A stretch of DNA of 64,000 nucleotides from contig NZ_RAQK01000003.1 of the NCBI RefSeq assembly GCF_003610455.1, positions 1-64,000 on the forward strand, written 5' to 3'. This document shows, one piece after another, positions 9,163 through 25,479 of the stretch. Each line of letters begins with the position of its first letter. The first letter of the stretch is position 1. The notes below the pieces were generated by a model, which ran no database searches, was not told where the DNA came from, and saw nothing but the letters and a program-made list of their open reading frames with translations. This stretch comes from Sulfitobacter guttiformis. GTDB taxonomy: Bacteria; Pseudomonadota; Alphaproteobacteria; Rhodobacterales; Rhodobacteraceae. A program made the position numbers and the translations under genes.

Positions 9163-9163
<1 letters not shown>
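8495..9163 (-). CDS. bchM: Mg-protoporphyrin IX O-methyltransferase BchM
   Basis: BchM uses S-adenosylmethionine to methylate the 13-propionate of Mg-protoporphyrin IX, giving the substrate of AcsF. The 222-aa protein has a class I methyltransferase fold with motif I ILDAGCGTGALAFELA at about residues 62-77, followed by VTGVDIS. The ATG at 9163 overlaps the bchL stop as TGATG, which decides the start over a TTG one codon upstream. It is part of the bchL-bchM-lhaA chain of overlapping genes. Confidence 0.96.
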
Positions 9164-16968
<7,805 letters not shown>

Positions 16969-17022
16969 GTAGTCGTCCTTTGGCTTTATCCTAGGTTTAA
17001 AACTGACAGTTAATCGGGCATG

Positions 17023-17040
17023 TGTCAACTTTGATTTACA
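17023..17040. promoter_or_regulatory. PpsR/CrtJ operator proximal to bchF
   Basis: TGT-CAACTTTGATTT-ACA matches the TGT-N12-ACA PpsR/CrtJ consensus, and the match widens to TGTGT...ACACA. It begins 55 bp upstream of the bchF start codon. On the minus strand it includes TTGACA, so a bound repressor could cover a -35 element, the classical mode of PpsR action. Confidence 0.75.
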
Positions 17041-17120
17041 CATTTGAGATTTGGTGTGTTTTAAGTAGTAATCCGCTACTCATTGTAAAATAACGATAAA
17101 AAAGTGTGCAGTGATTTGCA

Positions 17121-17138
17121 TGTCAATAATAATTGACA
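17121..17138. promoter_or_regulatory. PpsR/CrtJ operator distal to bchF, proximal to ppaA
   Basis: TGTCAATAATAATTGACA is a near-perfect palindrome with exact TGT-N12-ACA spacing. Its centre is 98 bp (about nine helical turns) from the centre of the site at 17023-17040. Paired sites allow cooperative PpsR binding. It contains TTGACA in both orientations, so it could control both bchF (minus) and ppaA-ppsR (plus). Confidence 0.8.
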
Positions 17139-17224
17139 ATGGCATAGGGTGAGCAGACGATAGACAGCGATCATGCTAGAAACATTCGGTTTTCCAGCTT
17201 TTCGTGCGCCCCTTCGGAGGACTG

Positions 17225-17995
17225 ATGCTAAAAGACACAACAATCGGACCGGCAGTTCCCTCCCTCGTGGTGGGGGGCGTAGCGCGTCAGATATTGTCTG
17301 TTCTGTCCAGTGAGTTGCGCCTTATCTACCCCGATATGCCGGCGCGTGCGCTGGTCCGGTATCTGGACGAGATGCAGGCCGCGCTGACCCAGCCAAACCC
17401 GAAGAATATCACGAAGCTGCTCAATGATATGCGCCGTTCTGGCATTAGAGACGCTGATATTGCAGACTTTTATATTCCAGTGGTGGCGCGGCGTCTGGGT
17501 GAGGGATGGGTATCGGATGATATGGAATTCACCCAGGTGACCGTCGGGATGGCGAATCTGCAGACGATGCTCCGCACGCTTGATTCAAGCTGGTGCATGC
17601 CTGAGCGGGCTCCTTTTGGAACGCTCGGTGAAATTTGTATTATCGTACCGCAGGGCGTCCAGCATTCGCTGGGATCAAGCATTCTTGCGGGCCAGATGCG
17701 GCGGGCGGGATATGACGTGCATCTGGGTGCCGACATCGCGTTGGAAAGAATCGCCCAATTTGTAAGCTCGCCAGCAACCGTTGGCGTGATGCTTTCTGCT
17801 TCCCTTTGGGAACCGCTTGATTTTCTCAAGGCAGTGGTAAAAAAGATCCGTCAAGGAAATCCTTGGGCGCCGGTTCTGGTTGGCGGCAATATTCTGGAAC
17901 TCGAATGTGATGTCAGCGCATTGATCGGCGCGGATCATGCAATGAACGATTGGCAGGCCGCACTTAGTTTTTGCGCGCAAAGAGTACAGCCTTAG
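17225..17995 (+). CDS. ppaA: PpsR antirepressor PpaA/AerR (SCHIC/B12-binding regulator)
   Basis: PpaA/AerR proteins bind cobalamin through a vitamin-B12-binding-like (SCHIC) domain and modulate PpsR/CrtJ. In this 256-aa protein the B12-type loop VPQGVQHSLGSS contains H147, equivalent in context to the cobalamin-ligating His145 of R. capsulatus AerR, followed by AGYDVHLGADI. The N-terminal half (residues 20-130) is helical. The ATG at 17225 has GGAGGA 4-10 nt upstream; a GTG seven codons earlier overlaps that ribosome site and is rejected. It is directly upstream of ppsR, and the operon probably has its own PpsR-regulated promoter. Confidence 0.93.
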   Translation: MLKDTTIGPAVPSLVVGGVARQILSVLSSELRLIYPDMPARALVRYLDEMQAALTQPNPKNITKLLNDMRRSGIRDADIADFYIPVVARRLGEGWVSDDMEFTQVTVGMANLQTMLRTLDSSWCMPERAPFGTLGEICIIVPQGVQHSLGSSILAGQMRRAGYDVHLGADIALERIAQFVSSPATVGVMLSASLWEPLDFLKAVVKKIRQGNPWAPVLVGGNILELECDVSALIGADHAMNDWQAALSFCAQRVQP

Positions 17996-19414
17996 ATGTC
18001 GAAAATGGACGATACATGGACAAGCGGGTTGATCCCGCTGATTGGTGCAGAAAGCTTTACCGATATTATCGGGCGGGTTGCCGATCTGGGTATTGTGATG
18101 TCGCGCGACGGAAAGGTACTTGGCGTTTTCGCGAGTCAGTCATTTCGGCGCAAGGATGTTCTGGCGCGCTACGAAGGGCGGCAATTACGTGATACATTCG
18201 CCAACGAAAGTATCGCAAAATTTGATGCGCGGCTGAATGATTTCCTGACCAAACCAGAGCCTGCACGCTCGGTCGAACTTAATCACAAGGGCGAAGACGG
18301 GCACGACGGTTTTCCCGTGCGCTATAGCTTTCACGAGATCGGCGAGAGCGGCAAGATTTTGATGATGGGCCGCGATTTGCGCTCAATCGCAGAGATGCAG
18401 CAGCAGCTGGTCGCGGCGCAGCTGACGCTTGAAAAGGATTACGAGGCGCGGCGCGAGCATGACATGCAGTTCCGCGTGCTAATGGCCTCGATTGATGATG
18501 CAATGATTTTTGTCTCGTTGCCGGATGGTACGGTAAAGGATTGTAATCCTGCGGCGCGGGTTTTGCTGGGCAAGCAGGGCGGTGATCTGGTGGGAGTCTC
18601 CCTTGACCAATTGCTCGAGCATAAAGACAAGAGTAAGGGCGCGCTGGTTGACAGGCTGGTCGGTTTGGCCAACGAGAATGCGGCGACCCAAATCACGATA
18701 AAGTCCCGCACGCCCTCGCGGATCGTGTCGCTGCGACCTGTCTTGTTTCGCAATGGCGGTGATCAGGCAATGCTGTGCAGGATTGTGACCACAGCGCCCG
18801 AGGCGCTCAAGTCAGACAGTTTGCAAAGTAACCTGACAGGGCTGTACGAGCGCGGCGCAGATGCAATAGTGTTTGTCGATACGGCAGGCACCATTCTGAG
18901 CGCCAACGAGGCGTTTCTCAATCTGGCTGACGTAACCCATGGCAAGGCGCTCAAGGGTCGGTCGATTGTTGATTTTCTAGGCCGTGGATCGGTAGATCTG
19001 AACGTGATGATCGAGAATGCCGCGCGCAGCGGAATGATGCGGGCCTATACGACGCGTGTTACCGGAGAGTTCGGGGCCGAGCGCGCTGTTGAAGTGTCCA
19101 CTACCCATGTGCAAACGGGTGCGGAAGCAGTGTTTGCGTTGATCCTGCGGGACATCAGCCGTGTAGATAACACCCGCACCGAGACAAAGCAGCTTGGCGA
19201 GGTTGACATGCAATCGGTGATTGAGTTGATCGGTAGCCAGTCCCTCCGCGATATTGTGGCCAAGACTACGGATGTTGTTGAGAAGATGTGTATCGAGACA
19301 GCTGTCGAGCTGACCTCGAACAACCGTGTCGCTGCGGCAGAAATGCTGGGCCTTTCGCGGCAGTCTCTTTATGTCAAGCTGCGCAAATATGATCTGCTCA
19401 AGTCTGGCACTTAA
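17996..19414 (+). CDS. ppsR: Transcriptional repressor PpsR/CrtJ
   Basis: PpsR represses photosynthesis genes under aerobic or high-light conditions by binding TGT-N12-ACA. The 472-aa length matches. It has an N-terminal domain, a glutamine-rich helix (AEMQQQLVAAQLTL, residues 132-145), two PAS domains (about 156-265 and 280-390), and a C-terminal Fis-type helix-turn-helix (SNNRVAAAEMLGLSRQSLYV, 441-460). Cys261 and Cys432 sit in the positions of the redox cysteines described for Rhodobacter PpsR/CrtJ. The ATG follows the ppaA stop directly. Operators lie upstream of bchF/ppaA and near hemC. Confidence 0.96.
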   Translation: MSKMDDTWTSGLIPLIGAESFTDIIGRVADLGIVMSRDGKVLGVFASQSFRRKDVLARYEGRQLRDTFANESIAKFDARLNDFLTKPEPARSVELNHKGEDGHDGFPVRYSFHEIGESGKILMMGRDLRSIAEMQQQLVAAQLTLEKDYEARREHDMQFRVLMASIDDAMIFVSLPDGTVKDCNPAARVLLGKQGGDLVGVSLDQLLEHKDKSKGALVDRLVGLANENAATQITIKSRTPSRIVSLRPVLFRNGGDQAMLCRIVTTAPEALKSDSLQSNLTGLYERGADAIVFVDTAGTILSANEAFLNLADVTHGKALKGRSIVDFLGRGSVDLNVMIENAARSGMMRAYTTRVTGEFGAERAVEVSTTHVQTGAEAVFALILRDISRVDNTRTETKQLGEVDMQSVIELIGSQSLRDIVAKTTDVVEKMCIETAVELTSNNRVAAAEMLGLSRQSLYVKLRKYDLLKSGT

Positions 19415-19676
19415 GCATCCGTAGTGTTGCTGGACTTCAGTGTGGACGGAGACCTTTGTAGGTTTCATGTATCTTTAGGTGTCTGCCACCGATAGGCGAC
19501 GGCTGGAGCGGACTGATCTAAAGCTGTCTTTTATTCCGGACTAGGAAAGCTTACTTTTCGGGATAGAAGGCATCCTCTCCCAATTAGCGTATTGCGGAGA
19601 GGGAACAGCGTCATTTGATCGGCATGCCTTGAAGGCGCATACGTGGGGAAACACTGATGCGGCAGTGCAGGCTGCC

Positions 19677-20477
19677 TTAGATGCCATCGCTTTTGAGGAT
19701 GGATTCGATCCGCGGGACATCACCAGGATTGTTCAACTCCCAGAAAACACGTCCACGTCCCTCGACTTCGACACACAGAATATCAGTGCCATTCTCGAGA
19801 AAACGCAATTGCTCAAGTCCTTCGTGCCGCTCAAGCCGTCCTTCAGGCCAGCTTTCATACTGAGCTAGTGCCGCCGGACGATAGGCGTACAGGCCTACGT
19901 GATGGAATACATCGCCTTCGGCCTCTGCAGCTTTCGCAGGTGCGATATAGGGCAGCACTTCCTTACTGAAATAAAGTGCGCGGTGATTGCGGTCAAAGAC
20001 TGCGGTTGTGCCACCGACCAGCCCTGCGGCACGGTCGGCGCGGAAATGTGCGTAGGTTTGTGCATCACACAGCACAACAGGCGTTGCCACAGATGCCTCG
20101 GGATGTGCGGCCATTGCGGCGATCAGGTCTTCGACAAACCACGCCGGCGTGAGGGGGGCATCGCCCTGCAGATTGACCACCAGATCGGCCTCGAACACCC
20201 CGCTTGTTGCTGCTTGCGCACAGCGGGCGGTCCCGTTTTCACAGGTGTCGGATGTCATTATGACATGTGCGCCGAATGCTTCGGCTGCGTTTTTGATCCG
20301 GTCATCGTCAGTCGCGACATAAACGGCTGCGATGCCGCTAACAGCCATTGCCGCCTCCCAGCTGCGCTGGATCAGGGATTTTTCAATCCCGTCAGCGCCG
20401 CGTAAAGTGACAAGTGGTTTGCCCGGATAGCGGGTAGAAGCATAGCGTGCGGGGATTACGATTACAGTTTTCATCAT
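19677..20477 (-). CDS. kdsB: 3-deoxy-manno-octulosonate cytidylyltransferase KdsB
   Basis: KdsB activates Kdo as CMP-Kdo for LPS core or capsule. The 266-aa protein has the nucleotide-binding N-terminus VIVIPARYASTRYPGKPL, the DD motif ATDDDRI and the substrate region LVVNLQGDAPL. The ATG at 20477 overlaps the kdsD stop (ATGA); the next codon is also ATG, so the start may be three bases downstream. It forms a two-gene Kdo unit with kdsD. The 262 bp between it and ppsR hold no convincing gene. Confidence 0.93.
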   Translation of the reverse strand: MMKTVIVIPARYASTRYPGKPLVTLRGADGIEKSLIQRSWEAAMAVSGIAAVYVATDDDRIKNAAEAFGAHVIMTSDTCENGTARCAQAATSGVFEADLVVNLQGDAPLTPAWFVEDLIAAMAAHPEASVATPVVLCDAQTYAHFRADRAAGLVGGTTAVFDRNHRALYFSKEVLPYIAPAKAAEAEGDVFHHVGLYAYRPAALAQYESWPEGRLERHEGLEQLRFLENGTDILCVEVEGRGRVFWELNNPGDVPRIESILKSDGI

Positions 20478-21430
20478 GCAACTCCTGCACGCAGACAATC
20501 ATGGATGCGCAGCAGACCTACGGGTGCGCCTGCCGTGTCCACAACAACCAGCACGGTGATCTTATTTTCATTCATCACAGCCAAGGCTTGGACTGCCATC
20601 ATATCCGGCGGTACGGTCTTGGGGGATTTGGTAGCGACTTCTTGCGCTGTCCTGCTGCCCAGATGCTCGCTGTTGCGGCGCAAATCTCCGTCCGAGATCA
20701 CGCCGACCAGCTTTCCGTGATCTACTACGCAAGCGATGCCAAAGCCTTTTTCGCTCATCTTGAGAAGGGTATCCTGCATCGCAGTGTCGGGTGCGACTAC
20801 GGCCATCGCTTCGGGGCCGTGCATCAGTTGGTGCACAAGTGCGAGTTGCGCGCCGAGCTTGCCCCCCGGATGATAGGTGCGAAAATGCTCAGATAAAAAC
20901 CCACGTTGCTCCATCAATGCCATCGCCAGTGCATCCCCCAGCGCCAGTGCCATCGTGGTAGAGGTTGTGGGTGCAATGCCGCTGCCTGCCTCGGGCTCTT
21001 GGGGGAGGGTAAGGCGAAAATCGGCGGCGCGCATCAGGGTGCTGTCTTCCTTACTGCTCATGCCTACCAGAGGAATCGAAAACCGCCGCGTGTGGTTGAT
21101 CAGATCCCCCAACTCGGATGTTTCTCCGGAATTAGAGAGCAAAATGCACAGGTCATCGTGTGTAATCATGCCCAGATCCCCATGGCTCGCCTCAGCGGGA
21201 TGCACAAAATACGAAGGTGTACCCGTCGAGGCGAGGGTCGAGGCGATCTTGCGGGCAATATGGCCCGATTTGCCGATGCCTGACAAAATGATCCGACCTT
21301 TGATTTTGAGAATACGCTCGACCGTACTCACGAAATCGGCGGGCAGATTTTGTGCCATCCGCACAAGCGCCTGACCCTCATGCTCGAGAACTTGCGCCGC
21401 GGTGGCCAGTATCTTGGTCTGATCGGACAT
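20474..21430 (-). CDS. kdsD: D-arabinose-5-phosphate isomerase (KpsF/KdsD)
   Basis: The enzyme converts ribulose-5-phosphate to arabinose-5-phosphate, the first Kdo precursor. The 318-aa protein has an SIS domain (about residues 35-170, with SGIGKSGHIARKIASTLAS and LLSNSGETSE) and two C-terminal CBS domains (about 200-315, with ISDGDLRR). This is the full KpsF/GutQ architecture. It is translationally coupled to kdsB. kdsA and kdsC are not nearby, so the rest of the Kdo pathway must be encoded elsewhere. A capsule-specific paralogue is possible. Confidence 0.92.
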   Translation of the reverse strand: MSDQTKILATAAQVLEHEGQALVRMAQNLPADFVSTVERILKIKGRIILSGIGKSGHIARKIASTLASTGTPSYFVHPAEASHGDLGMITHDDLCILLSNSGETSELGDLINHTRRFSIPLVGMSSKEDSTLMRAADFRLTLPQEPEAGSGIAPTTSTTMALALGDALAMALMEQRGFLSEHFRTYHPGGKLGAQLALVHQLMHGPEAMAVVAPDTAMQDTLLKMSEKGFGIACVVDHGKLVGVISDGDLRRNSEHLGSRTAQEVATKSPKTVPPDMMAVQALAVMNENKITVLVVVDTAGAPVGLLRIHDCLRAGVA

Positions 21431-21521
21431 TGCTGTTCTTTCGCAGGGATTTCAGGGCTGTGTCAGGATGTACGCGCAGGCGCGCAATGCTGCAAGGGAA
21501 GGAAGGGTCTTGCGCTGCCGC

Positions 21522-22361
21522 TCAGGGCCGGTAGGCGACGACCGGCTGCCGCTGCACGCCGAGGCCTTCAATCCCCAACTCCATCACATCGCCTGCCTTG
21601 AGGTATTGCGGCGGTTTCATTCCCATGCCCACACCGGGTGGTGTGCCGGTGGTGATCAGATCGCCCGGCATCAGCGTCACAAAACGGCTCAGGTAAGAGA
21701 TAATATGCGCTACGCCGAAAATCATTGTCGCGGTGGTGCCAGTTTGCCTGCGTGCGCTGTTCACATCCAGATACATCGGGAGGGATTGGGGGTCCGGCAC
21801 GTCAGCGGCATCCACCAGCCATGGGCCAACCGGGGCGAAGCTGTCGCAGGATTTCCCTTTTGTCCACTGGCCGCCTCGTTCGGTCTGGTAGGCGCGTTCG
21901 GAAAGGTCGTTTACGATGCAGTAGCCTGCAACATGAGCCAAGGCATCGCGCTCGTCGACATGATGGGCGCGGGTGCCGATGACTACGCCAAGCTCGACCT
22001 CCCAATCGGTCTTTTCCGAGCCGCGCGGCAGGATTACATCGTCGTTGGCGCCGGTGGCAGGGCAGGATTTCATGAACAGGATCGGCTCAGAGGGTATCGG
22101 CATTCCGGCCTCCTCTGCATGATCGGAATAGTTTAAGCCGATACAAAAAATGCGACGGATGTCATCCAGCACAGGGGCATACTCGCCCTGGATCACCGGA
22201 TGGTCTGAGGGATCAATACTGCGCATTTGTGCCATGCCTTCGGGTGTGACGGTCTGCGCGGTAATGTCACCGACCACAGCGGAGATATCATGTGCGCGTC
22301 CATCAGTGCCGATCAGGGCAGGGTGAATACCAGTCGTCGTCTTTATGCGGGCAAGCTTCAT
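21522..22361 (-). CDS. Fumarylacetoacetate hydrolase family protein
   Basis: A 279-aa member of the FAH superfamily, which hydrolyses or decarboxylates acylpyruvates and related 2-oxo acids with a divalent metal. The C-terminal catalytic domain begins near residue 74 (IFCIGLNYSDHAEEAG). It keeps the metal site WEVELGVVIG and YCIVNDLSER, and ends in the ITTGTPPGVGMGMKPP loop. The ATG at 22361 is preceded by GGAG at a good distance; an ATG four codons upstream is less likely. Substrate cannot be told from sequence. It is divergent from the epimerase gene. Confidence 0.9.
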   Translation of the reverse strand: MKLARIKTTTGIHPALIGTDGRAHDISAVVGDITAQTVTPEGMAQMRSIDPSDHPVIQGEYAPVLDDIRRIFCIGLNYSDHAEEAGMPIPSEPILFMKSCPATGANDDVILPRGSEKTDWEVELGVVIGTRAHHVDERDALAHVAGYCIVNDLSERAYQTERGGQWTKGKSCDSFAPVGPWLVDAADVPDPQSLPMYLDVNSARRQTGTTATMIFGVAHIISYLSRFVTLMPGDLITTGTPPGVGMGMKPPQYLKAGDVMELGIEGLGVQRQPVVAYRP

Positions 22362-22506
22362 GTGATACTCCATTGACAGATTGGGGCCACCATACCGTCA
22401 ATGTGATCAGGGTGAAGCGGGAAAAGCCGCTATTGCGGTTGAGGCTGTTGCCTCTGCGGGTGTAAGCGCGCTTGACGCCCCGCCGTGCAGCGCAAAGGAT
22501 GATCAG

Positions 22507-23517
22507 ATGAAAACAGCACTTGTGACAGGTTCTTCCGGCTTTATCGGCTACTTTGTGGCCGAGGCTCTGTTGATGCAAGGATGGCGTGTCATCGGCATCG
22601 ACTCGATGAGCGACTATTATGATGTCAGCCTCAAGCAGGCGCGACTGAACCGTTTGTTGGCGCACGAAGGGTTTGTGAACCTGCGTGACGAAGTCCAAAA
22701 GCAAGGCGTGCTGCTGGCGCTGTTTGCAGAGCATAAGCCGGAAATCGTGGTTCATCTGGCCGCTCAGGCGGGCGTGCGGTATTCGCTGGAGAACCCCCAG
22801 TCCTATTTCCAGACCAACCTTGGCGGTACGTTGCAACTGCTCGAGGCGGCGCGCGCGCATCCGCCAAAGCATATATTGATGGCTTCCAGTTCGTCTGCTT
22901 ACGGGGCGAATACGCAAATGCCCTATAACGAAAATATGCAGGCCGATCATCAAATGTCGCTCTATGCGGCGACGAAGAAATCGTCTGAAAATATCGCCCA
23001 TAGCTATGCGCATCTGTTTGCGCTGCCGATTACGATGTTCCGGTTTTTCACGGTTTACGGCCCATGGGGGCGGCCCGATATGGCGCCGCATAAATTTACC
23101 TCCCGTATTCTCGAGCGGCGGCCCATCGACGTCTATAACTATGGTGATATGCGGCGCGATTTCACTTACGTGACGGATCTGGTGCAGGCGATATTATTGT
23201 TGATTGATGCCGTACCGGACCACCTGACCCAGCAGGGTCAATACGATGGCGACAGCCTATCACCTGTAGCCCCTTACCGTGTCGTGAACATCGGTAATTC
23301 TGATACCGTGCCTTTGTTGAATTTCATCAAGGCCATCGAGGATGCAACGGGCATTGTTGCAGAGAAAAACCTGATGCCGATGCAGCCGGGCGATGTGCCG
23401 GCAACCTGGGCTGATGCAAGTCTGCTCAGGGCGCTTACAGGGTATGTGCCGCGCACAGACATTTCTGATGGCGTGGCACAGTTCGTTGAATGGTATCGCA
23501 GCTATTACAAAATCTGA
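22507..23517 (+). CDS. NAD-dependent epimerase, probable UDP-glucuronate 4-epimerase
   Basis: An extended-SDR sugar-nucleotide epimerase of 336 aa. It has the NAD-binding TGSSGFIG motif (residues 8-15), HLAAQAGVRYSLENP (about 80-94) characteristic of UDP-glucuronate epimerases, the catalytic SSSSAYG and Y-x3-K (YAATK), and FRFFTVYGPWGRPDMA. It would interconvert UDP-glucuronate and UDP-galacturonate for surface polysaccharide. The ATG at 22507 has AAAGGATG upstream; a longer in-frame extension lacks homology. It sits near the Kdo genes and may contribute to the same envelope polymer. Confidence 0.88.
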   Translation: MKTALVTGSSGFIGYFVAEALLMQGWRVIGIDSMSDYYDVSLKQARLNRLLAHEGFVNLRDEVQKQGVLLALFAEHKPEIVVHLAAQAGVRYSLENPQSYFQTNLGGTLQLLEAARAHPPKHILMASSSSAYGANTQMPYNENMQADHQMSLYAATKKSSENIAHSYAHLFALPITMFRFFTVYGPWGRPDMAPHKFTSRILERRPIDVYNYGDMRRDFTYVTDLVQAILLLIDAVPDHLTQQGQYDGDSLSPVAPYRVVNIGNSDTVPLLNFIKAIEDATGIVAEKNLMPMQPGDVPATWADASLLRALTGYVPRTDISDGVAQFVEWYRSYYKI

Positions 23518-24195
23518 TTAGCTGCTGAAGCCTATGAATGTGGCTACTTCAGCCACTTCGCGGCGTTCTGATACCACGGCATTGGCCGAAAACTCTTCAT
23601 CCGGCCAACCCATTGCAACGCAGGTCATGATCACCTGATCATCCGGAATTTGTGCGTGTTCGCGCACCACGGGTGATTGCATGATCCCCTGTCCGTTGAT
23701 CACGCAGCCCAATCCGCGCGACCATGCCGCAAGGGTCAGGCCATAGGTTACAGCACCGAGATCGAAATGGGCAATTGTGCCGCCGTCCAGCGATTTGTCG
23801 AAGGTCACTACAATCGACACCGGCGCATCGAACTGGCGAAAGCCGCGCATGACCCAATCCTGACGCATTTCTTTGTCATCACGGGCAATGCCCATGGCGG
23901 CAAACAACTGCTTTGCAATGCCAACCTGACGATCCCGATGCGGCCCCTCATACGCGCCGTGATCGACGATTTCGCGCACGGGCGGTGTGCCGTTGAGCAT
24001 GCGGGTCGAGTTGCCCTCGCGCACCTTTTCCAACGGATCACCGGTCAGCACATGAAGATGCCATGGCTGGGTATTCATAGAAGACGGCGCACGGTTCGCC
24101 AGTGCGATTACCTCCTCGATCAGCGCACGCGGCACGGGTTTGTCCTGAAAGCCGCGGATACTGCGCCGGCCTTGCATTGCCTCATCAAGCTGCAT
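23518..24195 (-). CDS. Nitroreductase family flavoprotein
   Basis: A 225-aa FMN-dependent nitroreductase-family oxidoreductase. The FMN-binding N-terminus RRSIRGFQDKPVP (residues 10-22), the RAPSSMNTQPWHLHVL motif (35-50) and the C-terminal GLGCVINGQ and VAMGWPDEE elements are typical. It is convergent with, and directly abuts, the epimerase gene. The physiological substrate is unknown; quinones, nitroaromatics or enones are all possible. Confidence 0.9.
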   Translation of the reverse strand: MQLDEAMQGRRSIRGFQDKPVPRALIEEVIALANRAPSSMNTQPWHLHVLTGDPLEKVREGNSTRMLNGTPPVREIVDHGAYEGPHRDRQVGIAKQLFAAMGIARDDKEMRQDWVMRGFRQFDAPVSIVVTFDKSLDGGTIAHFDLGAVTYGLTLAAWSRGLGCVINGQGIMQSPVVREHAQIPDDQVIMTCVAMGWPDEEFSANAVVSERREVAEVATFIGFSS

Positions 24196-24210
24196 GAAGA
24201 TATTCCTGTT

Positions 24211-24960
24211 TTAGAAGTTGAGCGTAAAAACGCGGCTGACGCCCAGACCAATGCGCCACTGGTCCTCTGATCCGTTCAGCGTGAGCGGGCTGTCGGCAGC
24301 GTCGTTCATCAGTTTTTCATAGCTTACGGTGCCCTCGAGCGCCCATTTGTCGTCGATGAAATAGGTACCGCTCATTGCGATGCCAGCGCTCAGCGCACCA
24401 CCGGAGGCAGTGTAATCGGCAAAGTTCGTTGCGCCTGAGACACCAAAATAGGTGTTTGCGTATTCATCGTTGCCGAAATTGACGCGTGGTCCTGCGGTAA
24501 ACAGCCAACGGTCATTCGGGCGCATGATCCAATCTGCGCCAAGGGTACCGGTAACGCCGCTGTGGCCTGTTACGCCCTTGCGAACCTCACCAAACGCCAT
24601 CCAGTTGGTCTGCTGGTAGGTGAGGCCGAAACCAAGCTCGACAGCAAGGTCGATGTCTTCAAGACCGGCAAGTTCAGGGCTGTCTTCTACGGTGCGCTCA
24701 CCGAGAATTTTGAAGGCGCCCTTGACCGATAGGCCGTTTGCAGGAATGCCGCGCACGCCATTTCCGGTATCAACCGATCCCCATTTCAGCGACCCGAATT
24801 TGAAGGATGGCGTGACAACGCCGCCATAGCTGTCAGAGCCCATATATTCGGGGGCTGCACCGACAGACGTCCCCAAGGAGAAATTGAAAGAACGCTCTTG
24901 CGCTACGGCAGGAGCCGCGAGTGCAACAGACGTGACGATGGCAGCAGAAATAACGCGCAT
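24211..24960 (-). CDS. MipA/OmpV family outer-membrane protein
   Basis: A 249-aa predicted outer-membrane beta-barrel of the MipA/OmpV family. A signal peptide with cleavage near AVAQ-E (residues 1-21) is followed by alternating amphipathic strands. It includes APEYMGSDSYGGVVTPSF (about 36-53) and ends in the aromatic C-terminus FTLNF, a signal for BAM-dependent insertion. Family members are linked to scaffolding of murein enzymes or to osmotic response. It may share a transcript with the downstream nitroreductase gene 15 bp away. Confidence 0.88.
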   Translation of the reverse strand: MRVISAAIVTSVALAAPAVAQERSFNFSLGTSVGAAPEYMGSDSYGGVVTPSFKFGSLKWGSVDTGNGVRGIPANGLSVKGAFKILGERTVEDSPELAGLEDIDLAVELGFGLTYQQTNWMAFGEVRKGVTGHSGVTGTLGADWIMRPNDRWLFTAGPRVNFGNDEYANTYFGVSGATNFADYTASGGALSAGIAMSGTYFIDDKWALEGTVSYEKLMNDAADSPLTLNGSEDQWRIGLGVSRVFTLNF

Positions 24961-25479
24961 ACAAAAAGATCCAATAACAACAGCAGCCGATCACCGACCT
25001 GATAACATTAAACATCAAATTAGGAGGATTGTGGCGTTAAGTACATGAGAAAACTTTGCGCAGGGCTGGTAAGCGTCACGATCGAGCAGTGATTGGACAT
25101 CTGGCAGGGTTTTGTTGTTTAAAGATCACAAACCGACAGTCGCCACTCGCTGCCTTGAAGCGGTTTGACTGCCCTCAGGTGTCGTTGACACATCAGGTGT
25201 CCTGAAGCGTGGAAACGACTGAGAATCATATTGTTCTGGACGGCTGCGGAAGGAACGGGACGGGTATTGGGTCGATTAAAGCGATAGCCCCTATTTATTC
25301 GTCTGATCTGCCAATTCGCATGTTTGCGAATTGGCGTATTCCTGCCCCTCGGGCCAACAAATGCTTCTGATCTGGTTGTTGGCACCGAAACTTAACTCTT
25401 CGAGATCTGTCAGGCACAACTTGCGCCCCGCCGTCCAGTTAGTTTGGGCGTAAAGCATTGCCGGACTTGCTTGAGTTAT
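24961..25479. other. Intergenic region without a convincing gene
   Basis: No reading frame here has both a ribosome site and recognisable homology. Visible structure: a perfect 10-bp inverted repeat GCCAATTCGC/GCGAATTGGC (25310-25335, 6-nt loop), and two copies of TCAGGTGTC near 25175 and 25193, the second forming the palindrome TCAGGTGTCCTGA. Divergent promoters for the MipA/OmpV gene and tupB must lie here, but none can be assigned with confidence. Confidence 0.5.
25310..25335. repeat. Perfect 10-bp inverted repeat
   Basis: GCCAATTCGC and GCGAATTGGC flank a 6-nt ATGTTT loop. There is no T-run on either side, so an operator or a structured RNA element is more likely than a terminator. It lies about 145 bp upstream of the structured tupB leader. 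Confidence 0.6.

Noticed and set aside
17204..17224. Extended GTG start for ppaA, as in the long AerR form of R. capsulatus
   Set aside because: The extension is only seven codons and contains the GGAGGA ribosome site of the ATG at 17225.
19541..19723. Small frame between ppsR and kdsB, possible gene remnant
   Set aside because: It overlaps the kdsB 3' end on the same strand in another frame. Neither strand gives a recognisable protein, so decay of an older gene is possible but unsupported.
25119..25385. 88-codon minus-strand frame in the gap before tupB
   Set aside because: No ribosome site or recognisable homology, and it spans the perfect inverted repeat. Treated as non-coding.
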